A stretch of DNA of 64,000 bases from Chloroflexota bacterium (GTDB taxonomy: Bacteria > Chloroflexota > Dehalococcoidia > Lucifugimonadales > Lucifugimonadaceae): positions 62,001-126,000 of the forward strand of contig JABMNN010000120.1 of assembly GCA_013204545.1 (NCBI GenBank), in the 5' to 3' direction. Under the pieces are notes generated by a model. That model had not been told where the DNA came from, did no database searches, and saw only the letters and a program-made list of their open reading frames with translations. Positions 54,203-62,500 of the stretch are shown here, piece after piece. Each line of letters starts with the position of its first letter. The first letter of the stretch is position 1. Position numbers and translations under genes: made by a program.

Positions 54203-54952
54203 TTAGACGAAGAAACTGGGTAGTCTATTGGCACTGCCGAGTAGGAACATCGACCCGAGTACAAGACTGAACACGGCAATCACAACACCTAAAATTGTAT
54301 GGAACTTGTTGTGTCGATTAGTACCCAGAATGCCGGCTGTCGCGGCGATAGCAATGAGCGTGTTAGAGACGACGAGACCAACGACAAACGCGATAAGAAG
54401 GAAGCTTCCTGTGAGGGCTGAAGTTGCTCCCGCAGCTGCGGCGAGCAATAGAACTTGACTTCCTGTTTCCGCACCAATGCCGTGAATTACACCGATCGAT
54501 ACTGAAGCTCCTGATCCATATTCCCGCTGACGCTTGCCGTCTGAACCATTGGTAATTGATGTAGGTCGACCAGTTAATTTCTGGTAAATCGATCTGGCAA
54601 GATCAAATACGATCATCCATCTGCTACGTAGAACCAGTCGACCTTTATTTAGCGACATCGACCATATGAGCCATGCGCCCAATAGTAAAAGGGTTACCCC
54701 CACGGCTGATTCCATATACCCATCTACCCATTCAGGTAGAAGCGTCCCAAACCAGATGGCCAGAAGTCCGAGTGTTATCACAACTGACGCATGCCCAAGG
54801 GCATACAGCGTGCCCATCCCGAGACTGCGGCGGTGACTGCTTTGGGAACTGGTGACGTCGGAGATAGCTGCGATGTGATCCCAGTCGATGCCATGGCGAA
54901 GCCCGAGGCCAAGGCCTGTTCCTAGAAGTGCAACCCCGATTTCAGCCGGCAA
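54203..54952 (-). CDS. Nickel/cobalt transporter-like membrane protein (NiCoT/UreH-like)
   Basis: The 249-residue protein has about six membrane segments and the signature HGIDWDH (His20-x4-Asp25-His26) in the first, the HX4DH motif of nickel/cobalt permeases. HGIGAETGSQVLLLA forms the second conserved motif. It is shorter than classical NixA, closer to UreH/NicO-like proteins. No nickel enzyme is adjacent, so the metal is inferred from the motif alone. Confidence 0.85.
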   Translation of the reverse strand: MPAEIGVALLGTGLGLGLRHGIDWDHIAAISDVTSSQSSHRRSLGMGTLYALGHASVVITLGLLAIWFGTLLPEWVDGYMESAVGVTLLLLGAWLIWSMSLNKGRLVLRSRWMIVFDLARSIYQKLTGRPTSITNGSDGKRQREYGSGASVSIGVIHGIGAETGSQVLLLAAAAGATSALTGSFLLIAFVVGLVVSNTLIAIAATAGILGTNRHNKFHTILGVVIAVFSLVLGSMFLLGSANRLPSFFV

Positions 54953-55338
54953 AATTTAGCTCCAACAAGACGTTAAATGCTTGGGGTGTGGATCGTAATT
55001 TAAGCGATCAATCCTCAATAACGGAACATTATGTGCAAGGTGATGTAAATGCAAACTTTCGCATGTGGGGCAGAGCCTTGAGCGATGTGTTCATTGGCAG
55101 CGGAATTATTACCACCATCAGGATAAATGTGTGCTACCTAGATAGTTGAATGTTTTCTGCCAGTTGTCGCACCTGATTTACGGGCAAATACTGGCGCAAA
55201 ATTGAAGGCTATATCAAGCAATAGTGAGAGGCTGATCTGCATACATTTCTCCAATTGAGCTTCGAGAGTGAAGTCTGGTTGGAATAATTACAGTCGAGGA
55301 TTCAATGAACATCGGTTCCGCATGAATTGGATCTTCAC
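54953..55338. other. Intergenic gap of about 390 bp
   Basis: No gene or recognisable riboswitch is seen upstream of the transporter gene. A 73-codon open frame starting at 54928 on the plus strand has no protein-like features. Confidence 0.4.
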
Positions 55339-56112
55339 TTAGGATGGCCTGGCGAAAGTGAAGGCATTTCCGCCGTCGACTGGGATTATCGCTCCGGTGA
55401 CGTACGAAGACTCGTTAGAGCAAAGCCAAGCAACTGCTTCCCCGACCTCCTCAGGCTTGCCGGGACGGCCAATGGGAATGGCGTCGTTCCATTTTTTCCG
55501 TAAGTCCGGATCGGATTCAAACCGAGGTTTCCACGAACCGGAATCAATGATTCCAGGCGCTACTGCGTTAACTCTCACTCCTCGATGCCCGTACTTAACA
55601 GCGGCTGATTTTGTCAGTCCCTCGACAGCGAATTTACTCGCTATGTACGCCTCGCTATCCGTGGCGCGTGAGCCGGCAATTGATGAAGTACTCACGATCG
55701 ATCCACCGCCATGTTCGAGCATGTAGTTCAGTTCATGCTTCATACATAACCAAGCCCCCTTCATATTTAGATCAAAGGTCTTGTCCAATCTGTTTGTGGT
55801 GTCATGTGGCCAGTCATGAGGTGCTTTGAACCCTCCACCAGCATTGTTGAAAACAGCATGTAGTCCGTCGAATCTGGAGATAGTGAAATCGATGGCAGCT
55901 TTGACTTGATCTTCGTTAGTCACATCAGTCTTGATGAACTCGATGTTGGCCTTGCTTTTATGCAATTCTTCAACAAGTTGAAGTGATTCTTCTTCTCGTC
56001 TGGCTGCGATGACGATAGATGCGCCGTGATTAACCAGAACTTTCGCGGTGGCACGACCGATTCCTGAGCTGGCACCGGTCACGAAGATAACTTTCCCTTC
56101 GAGATTACCCAA
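55339..56112 (-). CDS. Short-chain dehydrogenase/reductase
   Basis: The 257-residue classical SDR has TGASSGIGRATA, FNNAGGG, the catalytic Ser in STSSIAGS, YIASK and the C-terminal SYVTGAIIPVDGG. It is intact, unlike the SDR remnant at 8950-9408. Substrate unknown. It stands alone on the minus strand. Confidence 0.92.
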   Translation of the reverse strand: MGNLEGKVIFVTGASSGIGRATAKVLVNHGASIVIAARREEESLQLVEELHKSKANIEFIKTDVTNEDQVKAAIDFTISRFDGLHAVFNNAGGGFKAPHDWPHDTTNRLDKTFDLNMKGAWLCMKHELNYMLEHGGGSIVSTSSIAGSRATDSEAYIASKFAVEGLTKSAAVKYGHRGVRVNAVAPGIIDSGSWKPRFESDPDLRKKWNDAIPIGRPGKPEEVGEAVAWLCSNESSYVTGAIIPVDGGNAFTFARPS

Positions 56113-56351
56113 TGTGCGGTCATTAGTTTTTTTTGTGATGCTGACGATTTACTTGAATTACGGTCGACCCCAATGATGCGGGTTCATTACCGTGAGTTCA
56201 TTGTCCTTAAGGTGTGATTTCAACCAAGCATGTGTTACATGGTTACGTGTGAAGATACTTGATATTATGGCAATCTACACCAAATAATTACCGAATCCTG
56301 ACCAAATCTACACTATGCACTGCTCTGTTGAATTCAGGCAGACTTGGGGTT

Positions 56352-57146
56352 ATGTCGCACAGTGATCAGTTTTCATTGGCTGATGTACGGATGAAGCAGG
56401 AAAAATTGTTGTCGAAAGGCTTCCGAACGGATGTTGCAATAGTGATGAACAGCCAAGAGCAACTCTCTTATCTAATTCATGACATGCGGTCAATTACAAC
56501 GTCTGTCACATTGATGGTCGATCTTCTCGAGTTGGCGGCTAAGGCCGAAGATGATTCGCTCCAACGTGCGCGGGCAGTTTCCGCACAGAAGAGTTGCGAG
56601 CAAATGTCATCGCTTTGCGCCGAGGCTGCGATGGTTCTCACTGGATCCGTCGATGAGAGGTTTGCTCCACAGAAATTCAATCTATTGGAACTACTTGTTG
56701 AGGCAGCCGCGATGTACTCACCAATTTACGATCTCGCCGGCAAAAACTTGCAGATGAACGCGACAGGGCGGGCTCCACAATTTTTTGGAAACCGGTCACA
56801 AATATTTCGATCTATTTCGAACTTGCTAGACAACGGACTGAAGCACACGTCGAGTGGAGCCACAGTCATTATTGAATGTTCGGACAGCCTAGGTGAATTC
56901 GCTGTGGCGATTTCCGATGATGGACCGGGGCTACCTGAACTACAACTTGACGTGCAGCGTCCGATAGATACGTTGCCGGTGGTCGTAAAGCATCTCGCTA
57001 ATTCATCAGGTGTGTTCTCTCCGGGCAGAGGATTAAGATTTGTGTCAGAGACAATCTCAGAGCATGGCGGAAACTCCACGGTGGAGATAAGCAAACGTGG
57101 TGGTTGCAAATTTACTCTTACGTTTCAGAAACAGTCGAACGGCTGA
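56352..57146 (+). CDS. Orphan histidine kinase-like protein
   Basis: ATG 56352 gives about 264 residues; the frame is open from 56259. There is no membrane segment and no sensor domain. The dimerisation helix has YLIHDMRSITTSVTLMVDLL with His as the likely phosphoacceptor. The ATPase domain has N box NLLDNGLKHT, G1 SDDGPGLP and G2 GRGLRFVSETISEHGG. No response regulator is adjacent; the orphan OmpR-type regulator at 42416 is a possible partner but this is speculation. Confidence 0.85.
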   Translation: MSHSDQFSLADVRMKQEKLLSKGFRTDVAIVMNSQEQLSYLIHDMRSITTSVTLMVDLLELAAKAEDDSLQRARAVSAQKSCEQMSSLCAEAAMVLTGSVDERFAPQKFNLLELLVEAAAMYSPIYDLAGKNLQMNATGRAPQFFGNRSQIFRSISNLLDNGLKHTSSGATVIIECSDSLGEFAVAISDDGPGLPELQLDVQRPIDTLPVVVKHLANSSGVFSPGRGLRFVSETISEHGGNSTVEISKRGGCKFTLTFQKQSNG

Positions 57147-57480
57147 TTCGAGATGCATTTACTGCTGGGCGCGTCCGTCGTTTCCTGTTCGGTCGGCTCG
57201 TGGGCAGTGAGCTAGCTCGACGTGTTCTACAAAAAGTACGAGCATGTGCGGTATTCACTGAGAATTATCAAGATGCGAACTAGCGTTCAAGAATGCTCAT
57301 TAACAGGTCGTGTTTCCACTTGCCGTCGACCATAGCACTAGTGGAGCGCTGGCATCGCATGTGCTGGAGATACTGCATGCGTTCGAGCTGAGCACTAAAT
57401 CAGGTAATCGAATAGAACTACCCACGACGTGCGAAAAACCTGCGCCGCTGGCAGTGGATTCGCTGGTGTTTGAGAACTAA
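57147..57480. other. Intergenic gap of about 330 bp
   Basis: I see no intact gene. Stops interrupt all frames and there is no clear repeat or hairpin. Confidence 0.35.
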
Positions 57481-57671
57481 CTAGAACCAGAGCGGCTGGA
57501 CCAATAATGTTTGCCACTTCGAACTTTCGTGTTCTTGGGTCGGATCGGTGATGAATTTCGCCATTCGCTGCATAACTGCCTTTTCGGTGCCTGCGGCAGT
57601 CTCTGTGATGAATTCATCCCACGCCCCCGGAATACCCTTGCTCAAATAGTGGTAGCAAAACGAAGAATATG
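57481..57671 (-). pseudogene. Possible C-terminal gene remnant
   Basis: A 63-codon frame ends at TAG 57481-57483 and reads KGIPGAWDEFITETAAGTEK, AVMQRMAKFITDPTQ and ends VQPLWF. It follows a TGA directly, has no ATG, GTG or good ribosome site and looks protein-like, so it may be the tail of a deleted gene. I cannot name the family. Confidence 0.35.
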
Positions 57672-57829
57672 TTCATGAATTCAAAGCTATGTCGTCGTAG
57701 CTAAATACCTCATGATCACTCCATGATTTTCGGTTTATTTTCATCGTCTGAACTCCGAAAATATGAGGACTGGAAGTTGCGTAATTGATTAGACAAAATT
57801 ACAGTTCTGGAACGAAAGGACGTGGTCCT

Positions 57830-58864
57830 ATGCTTAATAAAGTTCTTATTCCATTGGACGGATCGGCCAATGCCGAAAAAATAATCGGATGGAGCGAAGG
57901 CATAGCTGAATCGTTCGATTCAGATTTTGTTCTTCTGATGGTCGTCGATCCTCAGAAGATCGACAGGTCTGGTGAAGGCGCTGGTCGCGATCGACCTAGC
58001 CGCGATTCGCATCCTTTTGATAAGGCACCTGGAGTCGAAAAATCAACGGCCGAAGTAGCGTTCGGTGCCGTAATTACCACTACCGGAGATCCACCACTAG
58101 CCGGTGAATATATTGGCTATGGAACGCAGCTTATCGAGCAAGTTGCCCAGCGGGCGAATGCCTATATCGGTGATGTCGCAAAACGACTCACTATTCGAGG
58201 TTTCAAGGTTCGAGCAATGGTGACTATCGGAAATCCCGAGGAAGAGATCTTGAAAGTCGCCGAAGCGGAGGATGTCGACTTGATCACAATGGCGACCCAC
58301 CGCGAGTCTATGTTCGCTCGAGGAGTGCTCGGGAGCGTAACCGACCGCGTAGTAACTCATTCGTCGATACCGGTACTCACAATGCGACCAGAGGGAATTT
58401 CTGAGACAACTCCAATGAAACCAGAAATCGTGCTGGTTCCGCTTGATGGTTCGGAAATTTCTGAAGCGGTAGTGCCTTTGGCCAGTACTATCGCGGCGAA
58501 GATGGGCTCTGAGTTACTGTTTGTTCGGGTAAGCAACATGACCTACCACACCGCCATGGGTGATGCAGGCATCTATTACACCAGTCCTGTTTCATATAGC
58601 CGAATGAGCGATCTGGCAGCTGAGTATCTTGTACCGTTCGTCGATCAGGCGAAAACGGCTGGTATTTCAGCTTCGATGCGAACCCCAACAGGTGGTCCCG
58701 TGAATTCGATCAATGCGATTGCTGATGAAAATGCAAACACGATGATCGTGATCGGAACTCGCGGTCAGAGTGGATTTAAACGACTGGTGGTCGGGAGCGT
58801 AACCGACAAAGTTGTCCGTACTTCCGGTCACCCCGTTCTGGTCGTGCCGCCGGTCGGTAAGTAA
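57830..58864 (+). CDS. Tandem universal stress protein
   Basis: ATG 57830 follows GAAAGGAC. The protein of about 344 residues holds two Usp domains: NKVLIPLDGSANAEKI to ATHRESMFARGVLGS, and EIVLVPLDGSEISEAV to GTRGQSGFKRLVVGS. The second keeps the ATP-binding G-x2-G-x9-G-S motif; the first lacks the leading glycines. The first domain has an insert of about 50 residues. Such proteins respond to starvation or redox stress. No neighbours share its strand closely. Confidence 0.92.
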   Translation: MLNKVLIPLDGSANAEKIIGWSEGIAESFDSDFVLLMVVDPQKIDRSGEGAGRDRPSRDSHPFDKAPGVEKSTAEVAFGAVITTTGDPPLAGEYIGYGTQLIEQVAQRANAYIGDVAKRLTIRGFKVRAMVTIGNPEEEILKVAEAEDVDLITMATHRESMFARGVLGSVTDRVVTHSSIPVLTMRPEGISETTPMKPEIVLVPLDGSEISEAVVPLASTIAAKMGSELLFVRVSNMTYHTAMGDAGIYYTSPVSYSRMSDLAAEYLVPFVDQAKTAGISASMRTPTGGPVNSINAIADENANTMIVIGTRGQSGFKRLVVGSVTDKVVRTSGHPVLVVPPVGK

Positions 58865-59193
58865 GGCACTTGTGAGCAGTTTTCCGAAACCGGTATTTCG
58901 CCCTAATTAGTGTTTGTTTCGAAATGCCACAAGTTTGCTGCTACGGAAAGTGCATGCCCGACCTTCTGTTTTAAGACCACGAACTCGCAGCTTAGTACGA
59001 CCTGTTTTCTCCCACAGACCGTAGAAGGTAGTTCAAGTTCTATCTGCCCTTGATCATGTCAGCAGAATTCGTACTTGAAATAGGTTGTGGTACTGGAGTA
59101 GTGCTTCATCTCGTTCTTGATGACCTGCATCATGGACGGCTAAGTGGGCTCAACACTGCATCTGGAATGCTGCCCTCGACACGACTAATATTT
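58865..59193. other. Intergenic gap of about 330 bp
   Basis: No gene seen between the stress protein and the tRNA. A 65-codon frame from 59050 runs into the tRNA gene on the other strand and is not credible. Confidence 0.4.
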
Positions 59194-59279
<86 letters not shown>

Positions 59280-59300
59280 AATTGGGATTCTCGACTTTCG

Positions 59301-59333
59301 AGCCTGCGTGAGGCTTGATGCGAGTCGCAGGCT
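59301..59333. other. Hairpin near the tRNA gene
   Basis: AGCCTGCG (59301-59308) pairs with CGCAGGCT (59326-59333) around a 17-base loop. There is no T tract on either side, so it is not a clear terminator. It lies 22 bp upstream of the tRNA. Confidence 0.3.
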
Positions 59334-59519
59334 ATCTATATTAGCGACGATTCTTCGCTCGTACATGGGTTAGCTGTAATTGTTTGAAATGGAATTTTCG
59401 ATTGAGACGAACGGTCTCATAGAATCAAACGGTTAGAACTACGACAAGTGTGCCTCGATCGAGTGCCGAGTAATGGTAGCCGTGCTAACCTCCGGATTCG
59501 CCCGCAAACCAATGTGAAC

Positions 59520-60353
59520 ATGCCCGACTTTCTCATGCAAAACGAAGAACGACAGCTCGAACTAACGCGTCCACTGGCGGTGCTTGACGTGCAGTCGACC
59601 GGATTGGACCCTACTTCCGCTCGTATCGTAAAGCTTTCCGTTTTTCGTGTCGATCCCGACGGTACAGAGCGTGTGAAATCGGTGGTAGTCAATCCAGAAA
59701 TTTCCATTCCTCCCGGTGCTACTCAAGTGCATGGGATTTCTGATCTGGATGTTATGGATAGACCTGTGTTTCGATCATACGCTCGGGCATTGGCTGACCA
59801 TCTTGATGGGTGCGACCTAGCCGGATTCGGAATCGAACGGTTCGGACTCCCTCTGCTTCAGGCGGAGTTTGAACGTAACGGGGTCGAGTTTACAATCGAG
59901 GGCAGGGCGGTAGTCGATGCGATGACCGTGTTCCACCGCCTTGAACCGCGTAACTTGGTGTCGGCGTACTCACGATTCGTGGGTGGTGTAAGGGCGGATT
60001 CGGGTGATGATGCTCAGGGTGCGCACGCCATATTCGCAATTCTTCAGGGTGAAGTTAGAAATTCTGCCGAAATGCCAAGTAGCCCGACGGCAATTGCAGC
60101 CTGGGCTAAAGGAATCGATGAGTCGGCGATCGATCCTGAAGGCAAGTTCGTATGGAGCGAAGAAGGCGATGCACTGATTAATTTTGGTAAGCACCGTGGC
60201 GAACGATTGATCGAAGTTGTTGGAACTGATTTGCCGTATCTGAAATGGATGGCGGGATCAGATAATTTCGATGACGAAGTTCGGAAGATAGCCGAGTCGG
60301 CGACGGACGGATATCTCCCAGAACGCGGATCCGGATCCAATTCGGACGATTAA
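59520..60353 (+). CDS. Exonuclease-fold protein with degenerate active site and DUF3820-like C-terminus
   Basis: ATG 59520 gives 277 residues. The first 170 have the DnaQ exonuclease fold (LAVLDVQSTGLDP, QVHGISDLDV, LAGFGIERFGLPLLQAEF). The catalytic residues are altered: DxE is DVQ, the motif II Asp (RFD) is Gly, and the motif III His is missing, so nuclease activity is unlikely. The C-terminal 60 residues (LINFGKHRGERLIEVV, PYLKWM) match the DUF3820-like domain often attached to such exonucleases. It may bind nucleic acid without cutting. It converges on the next gene with a 4-bp overlap. Confidence 0.8.
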   Translation: MPDFLMQNEERQLELTRPLAVLDVQSTGLDPTSARIVKLSVFRVDPDGTERVKSVVVNPEISIPPGATQVHGISDLDVMDRPVFRSYARALADHLDGCDLAGFGIERFGLPLLQAEFERNGVEFTIEGRAVVDAMTVFHRLEPRNLVSAYSRFVGGVRADSGDDAQGAHAIFAILQGEVRNSAEMPSSPTAIAAWAKGIDESAIDPEGKFVWSEEGDALINFGKHRGERLIEVVGTDLPYLKWMAGSDNFDDEVRKIAESATDGYLPERGSGSNSDD

Positions 60354-60892
60354 AACGGTCGACCGTCTTGAGCCTCTGAAAGCGGTGGTGGTGCGCCGTC
60401 GGTTCGTAAAACAGCGTCACCAGTGAACGTGATTTCAACACAGGGCATTCCATTGAAAATGCGCTTAGCGAAGAAGAATGGCCCCCACCACGGAAGCCGT
60501 AGGGCTCGGTTGATCTTCACTGACCCGAGCAGGATATTGAATTTAGTTCGCGGAAATCCTGGGCGCAGTGCCCAGTGTTCGATGAATGCGAATATGTTTG
60601 GAAGCTTTTCGTTTAGATCGCGAATTACACGAGCCTCAGCGGGTATATCGAACCACGGCTCAAATTCGACTGAGTGAACCGTTACTTCTGCATTGCGCGC
60701 CATACTGGCAACCCAATCTCGCTTCCCGGGGTAACCGGAAAGAATGATCTTATTCACGCCGTTTTCTTGAGTCCAAACGTATGTGGTTTCGATCGTTCTT
60801 TGCGTGCCGTTCTTGCGGGTGAGAGTGGTGCGAATATAAAAGCTATCGGAGAGGATTTTCTCCAGCTGTTCTGGCAATGTTGGGGCGGACAT
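60350..60892 (-). CDS. Deazaflavin (F420)-dependent nitroreductase-like protein
   Basis: I use ATG 60892, which avoids overlap with the upstream gene; the frame is open to 61054. The 180-residue protein has TTLTRKNGTQRTIETTYVW and KIILSGYPGKRDWVASMARN, resembling the split-barrel DDN family that uses F420 or flavin. The family call is moderate. A tail of about 60 residues is Pro- and Trp-rich (LPWWGPFFFAKRIF). Confidence 0.65.
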   Translation of the reverse strand: MSAPTLPEQLEKILSDSFYIRTTLTRKNGTQRTIETTYVWTQENGVNKIILSGYPGKRDWVASMARNAEVTVHSVEFEPWFDIPAEARVIRDLNEKLPNIFAFIEHWALRPGFPRTKFNILLGSVKINRALRLPWWGPFFFAKRIFNGMPCVEITFTGDAVLRTDGAPPPLSEAQDGRPF

Positions 60893-60902
60893 ACGTTCAA
60901 TT

Positions 60903-61730
60903 TTAGCTGTCCCCATCAAACACGGCGATAGTTTCAGGGTTGATATATATCGCCCCGGGGCCGTTTGTGATGGCCAGCGTTGCGACGCCGTCGGCGATCT
61001 GAAGTTCGACCATAGCAGTGTCACCGTCTTTCGTGACGCCACTTGCGCCACCATCTACCGTCACTTCACCATTGTGGGTGCTGCCAGAGATAAAAACATT
61101 CGAACCATCGCGAAGCCGCACTGCGATGTCGCCATTGGTAGTCGAAATTGAGTTCATGCCCGCTGCAACAATACAGTCGAACCAAACATGGGCATTAGTG
61201 GTTGCAATGTTCACGTTGCCATCGACCGACTGAACGGTAACTTCCGAGTTTGTGGTGTTGAGGTCGAAGTCACCGGTCGAATTTTTGACGGAAATTTCGC
61301 CGTTGGTAGTAGTTAGTGATGCTGATGTGAGTATGGCTTCTTCGATGCTGATGGGGCGATTTGTCGTCTGAATCACCAATTGCATACCCTCTGGAATCCT
61401 GAGTTCGATAATCGAATTCGCCGTTGTCGAGCCGCCAGCACTTATCGTCGCTGAAATGACGAAATGACTGCTGGGGTCTGGGGTGAGGCTCTGTGTGAAG
61501 AAATCAACGAACTCTCCGTTGTGGAAAGTAGCTGTGAGCTCGAGAGAGTCGGATGTAGCGCGTAGAACCTGAACTTCTGCGTTTTCGCCGATCACTTCAA
61601 CGATCGCGGCAGGGCCAAGCTCGATAGTCGCCGTAGTGGTTGTGGTTTCACCACCGCCAAGAACGCACACTGGTGCCATCGTTGCAAAGGCCGCGATGGT
61701 GATGACCAGCGTTCGTAGACTAAAACTCAT
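60903..61730 (-). CDS. Secreted DUF4097-like beta-repeat protein
   Basis: The 275-residue protein has a signal peptide (LVITIAAFATMAPVCVLGG, with a possible lipid-modified Cys) and a Thr-rich beta structure with repeated TTNGEI, TTNSEV, TTNAHV and TTNGDI strands. This is typical of DUF4097 beta-helix proteins, whose roles include envelope stress sensing. It may share a transcript with the gene at 60350, 10 bp downstream. Confidence 0.8.
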   Translation of the reverse strand: MSFSLRTLVITIAAFATMAPVCVLGGGETTTTTATIELGPAAIVEVIGENAEVQVLRATSDSLELTATFHNGEFVDFFTQSLTPDPSSHFVISATISAGGSTTANSIIELRIPEGMQLVIQTTNRPISIEEAILTSASLTTTNGEISVKNSTGDFDLNTTNSEVTVQSVDGNVNIATTNAHVWFDCIVAAGMNSISTTNGDIAVRLRDGSNVFISGSTHNGEVTVDGGASGVTKDGDTAMVELQIADGVATLAITNGPGAIYINPETIAVFDGDS

Positions 61731-62010
61731 TTTGGGTGTGTCACTTGCTATCCGAAAAATGAATACGACTCAAACAGCGATCTTACACGTTCGGGTACTT
61801 GAAGTACGGATTGTGAAGGGATGGTAGAGGTTGACCAGGTGTGGTCAGATCACAGGCAATCTTTACGACAGTTGCGGAATACAGGTACTACTCAGAGTGG
61901 TTTTGATGAGGTCTGAAATACTACAATTGCATTGATGAGAACATGCCTAGATTTGCGAAACGATGCCGAGTTACCAAACAGGGCACAGTCCTTGAGGGAC
62001 ACGGCTTCAA

Positions 62011-62496
62011 GTGAATCCTAATACCGATTACAGCCTAAGACAAGTAAACATGCCAAAGAATGGCAGGTTTGGTCGGCGCTTGAATTGGAGCGACAGACTA
62101 ATGGCCCTTGGCTTCGCTGTCTTACTGCTGTTTGGGTTGTGGTGGTGGTTGTTTTCGCCATCATCGTACGCGGTCAGCAGGGATGATCTTTCAGGTGTGT
62201 TGTACTACACCGACAGCATTACAACAGCTACTCAACATGAATTCTATGGGCTTTTTGGGCACGGTGATGCGATTGTGATCGTCGGTATTGGTAGTCACTA
62301 CGAAGTAACCGGTAACAGAGCAGCGGATCTGCTTGTGGAGATGTTGGCGGGAGGTAACTATCCAGATGCCACACTCAAGCGATTTTCAAATGCCGTTGTA
62401 GTTTGTGGCGTACCTGAGGATTGTTCAAATATAGTCCGGCTTGTCGGGTCCAACGCTCGTGAGCGTGAATCCAGATGGGTCAGTTCACTGAATTAG
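62011..62496 (+). CDS. Small membrane-anchored protein of unknown function
   Basis: The 161-residue protein has a basic N-terminus, one membrane segment (LMALGFAVLLLFGLWWWLF) and an outer alpha/beta domain with a Cys pair (VVCGVPEDC). The start may be ATG 62050. It resembles no family I know. It ends 4 bp before the convergent gene at 62501. Confidence 0.65.
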   Translation: MNPNTDYSLRQVNMPKNGRFGRRLNWSDRLMALGFAVLLLFGLWWWLFSPSSYAVSRDDLSGVLYYTDSITTATQHEFYGLFGHGDAIVIVGIGSHYEVTGNRAADLLVEMLAGGNYPDATLKRFSNAVVVCGVPEDCSNIVRLVGSNARERESRWVSSLN

Positions 62497-62500
62497 AGTT

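Noticed and set aside
54953-55338. A cobalamin or NiCo riboswitch upstream of the nickel/cobalt transporter-like gene
   Set aside because: No B12 box or NiCo-type consensus could be found in the leader.
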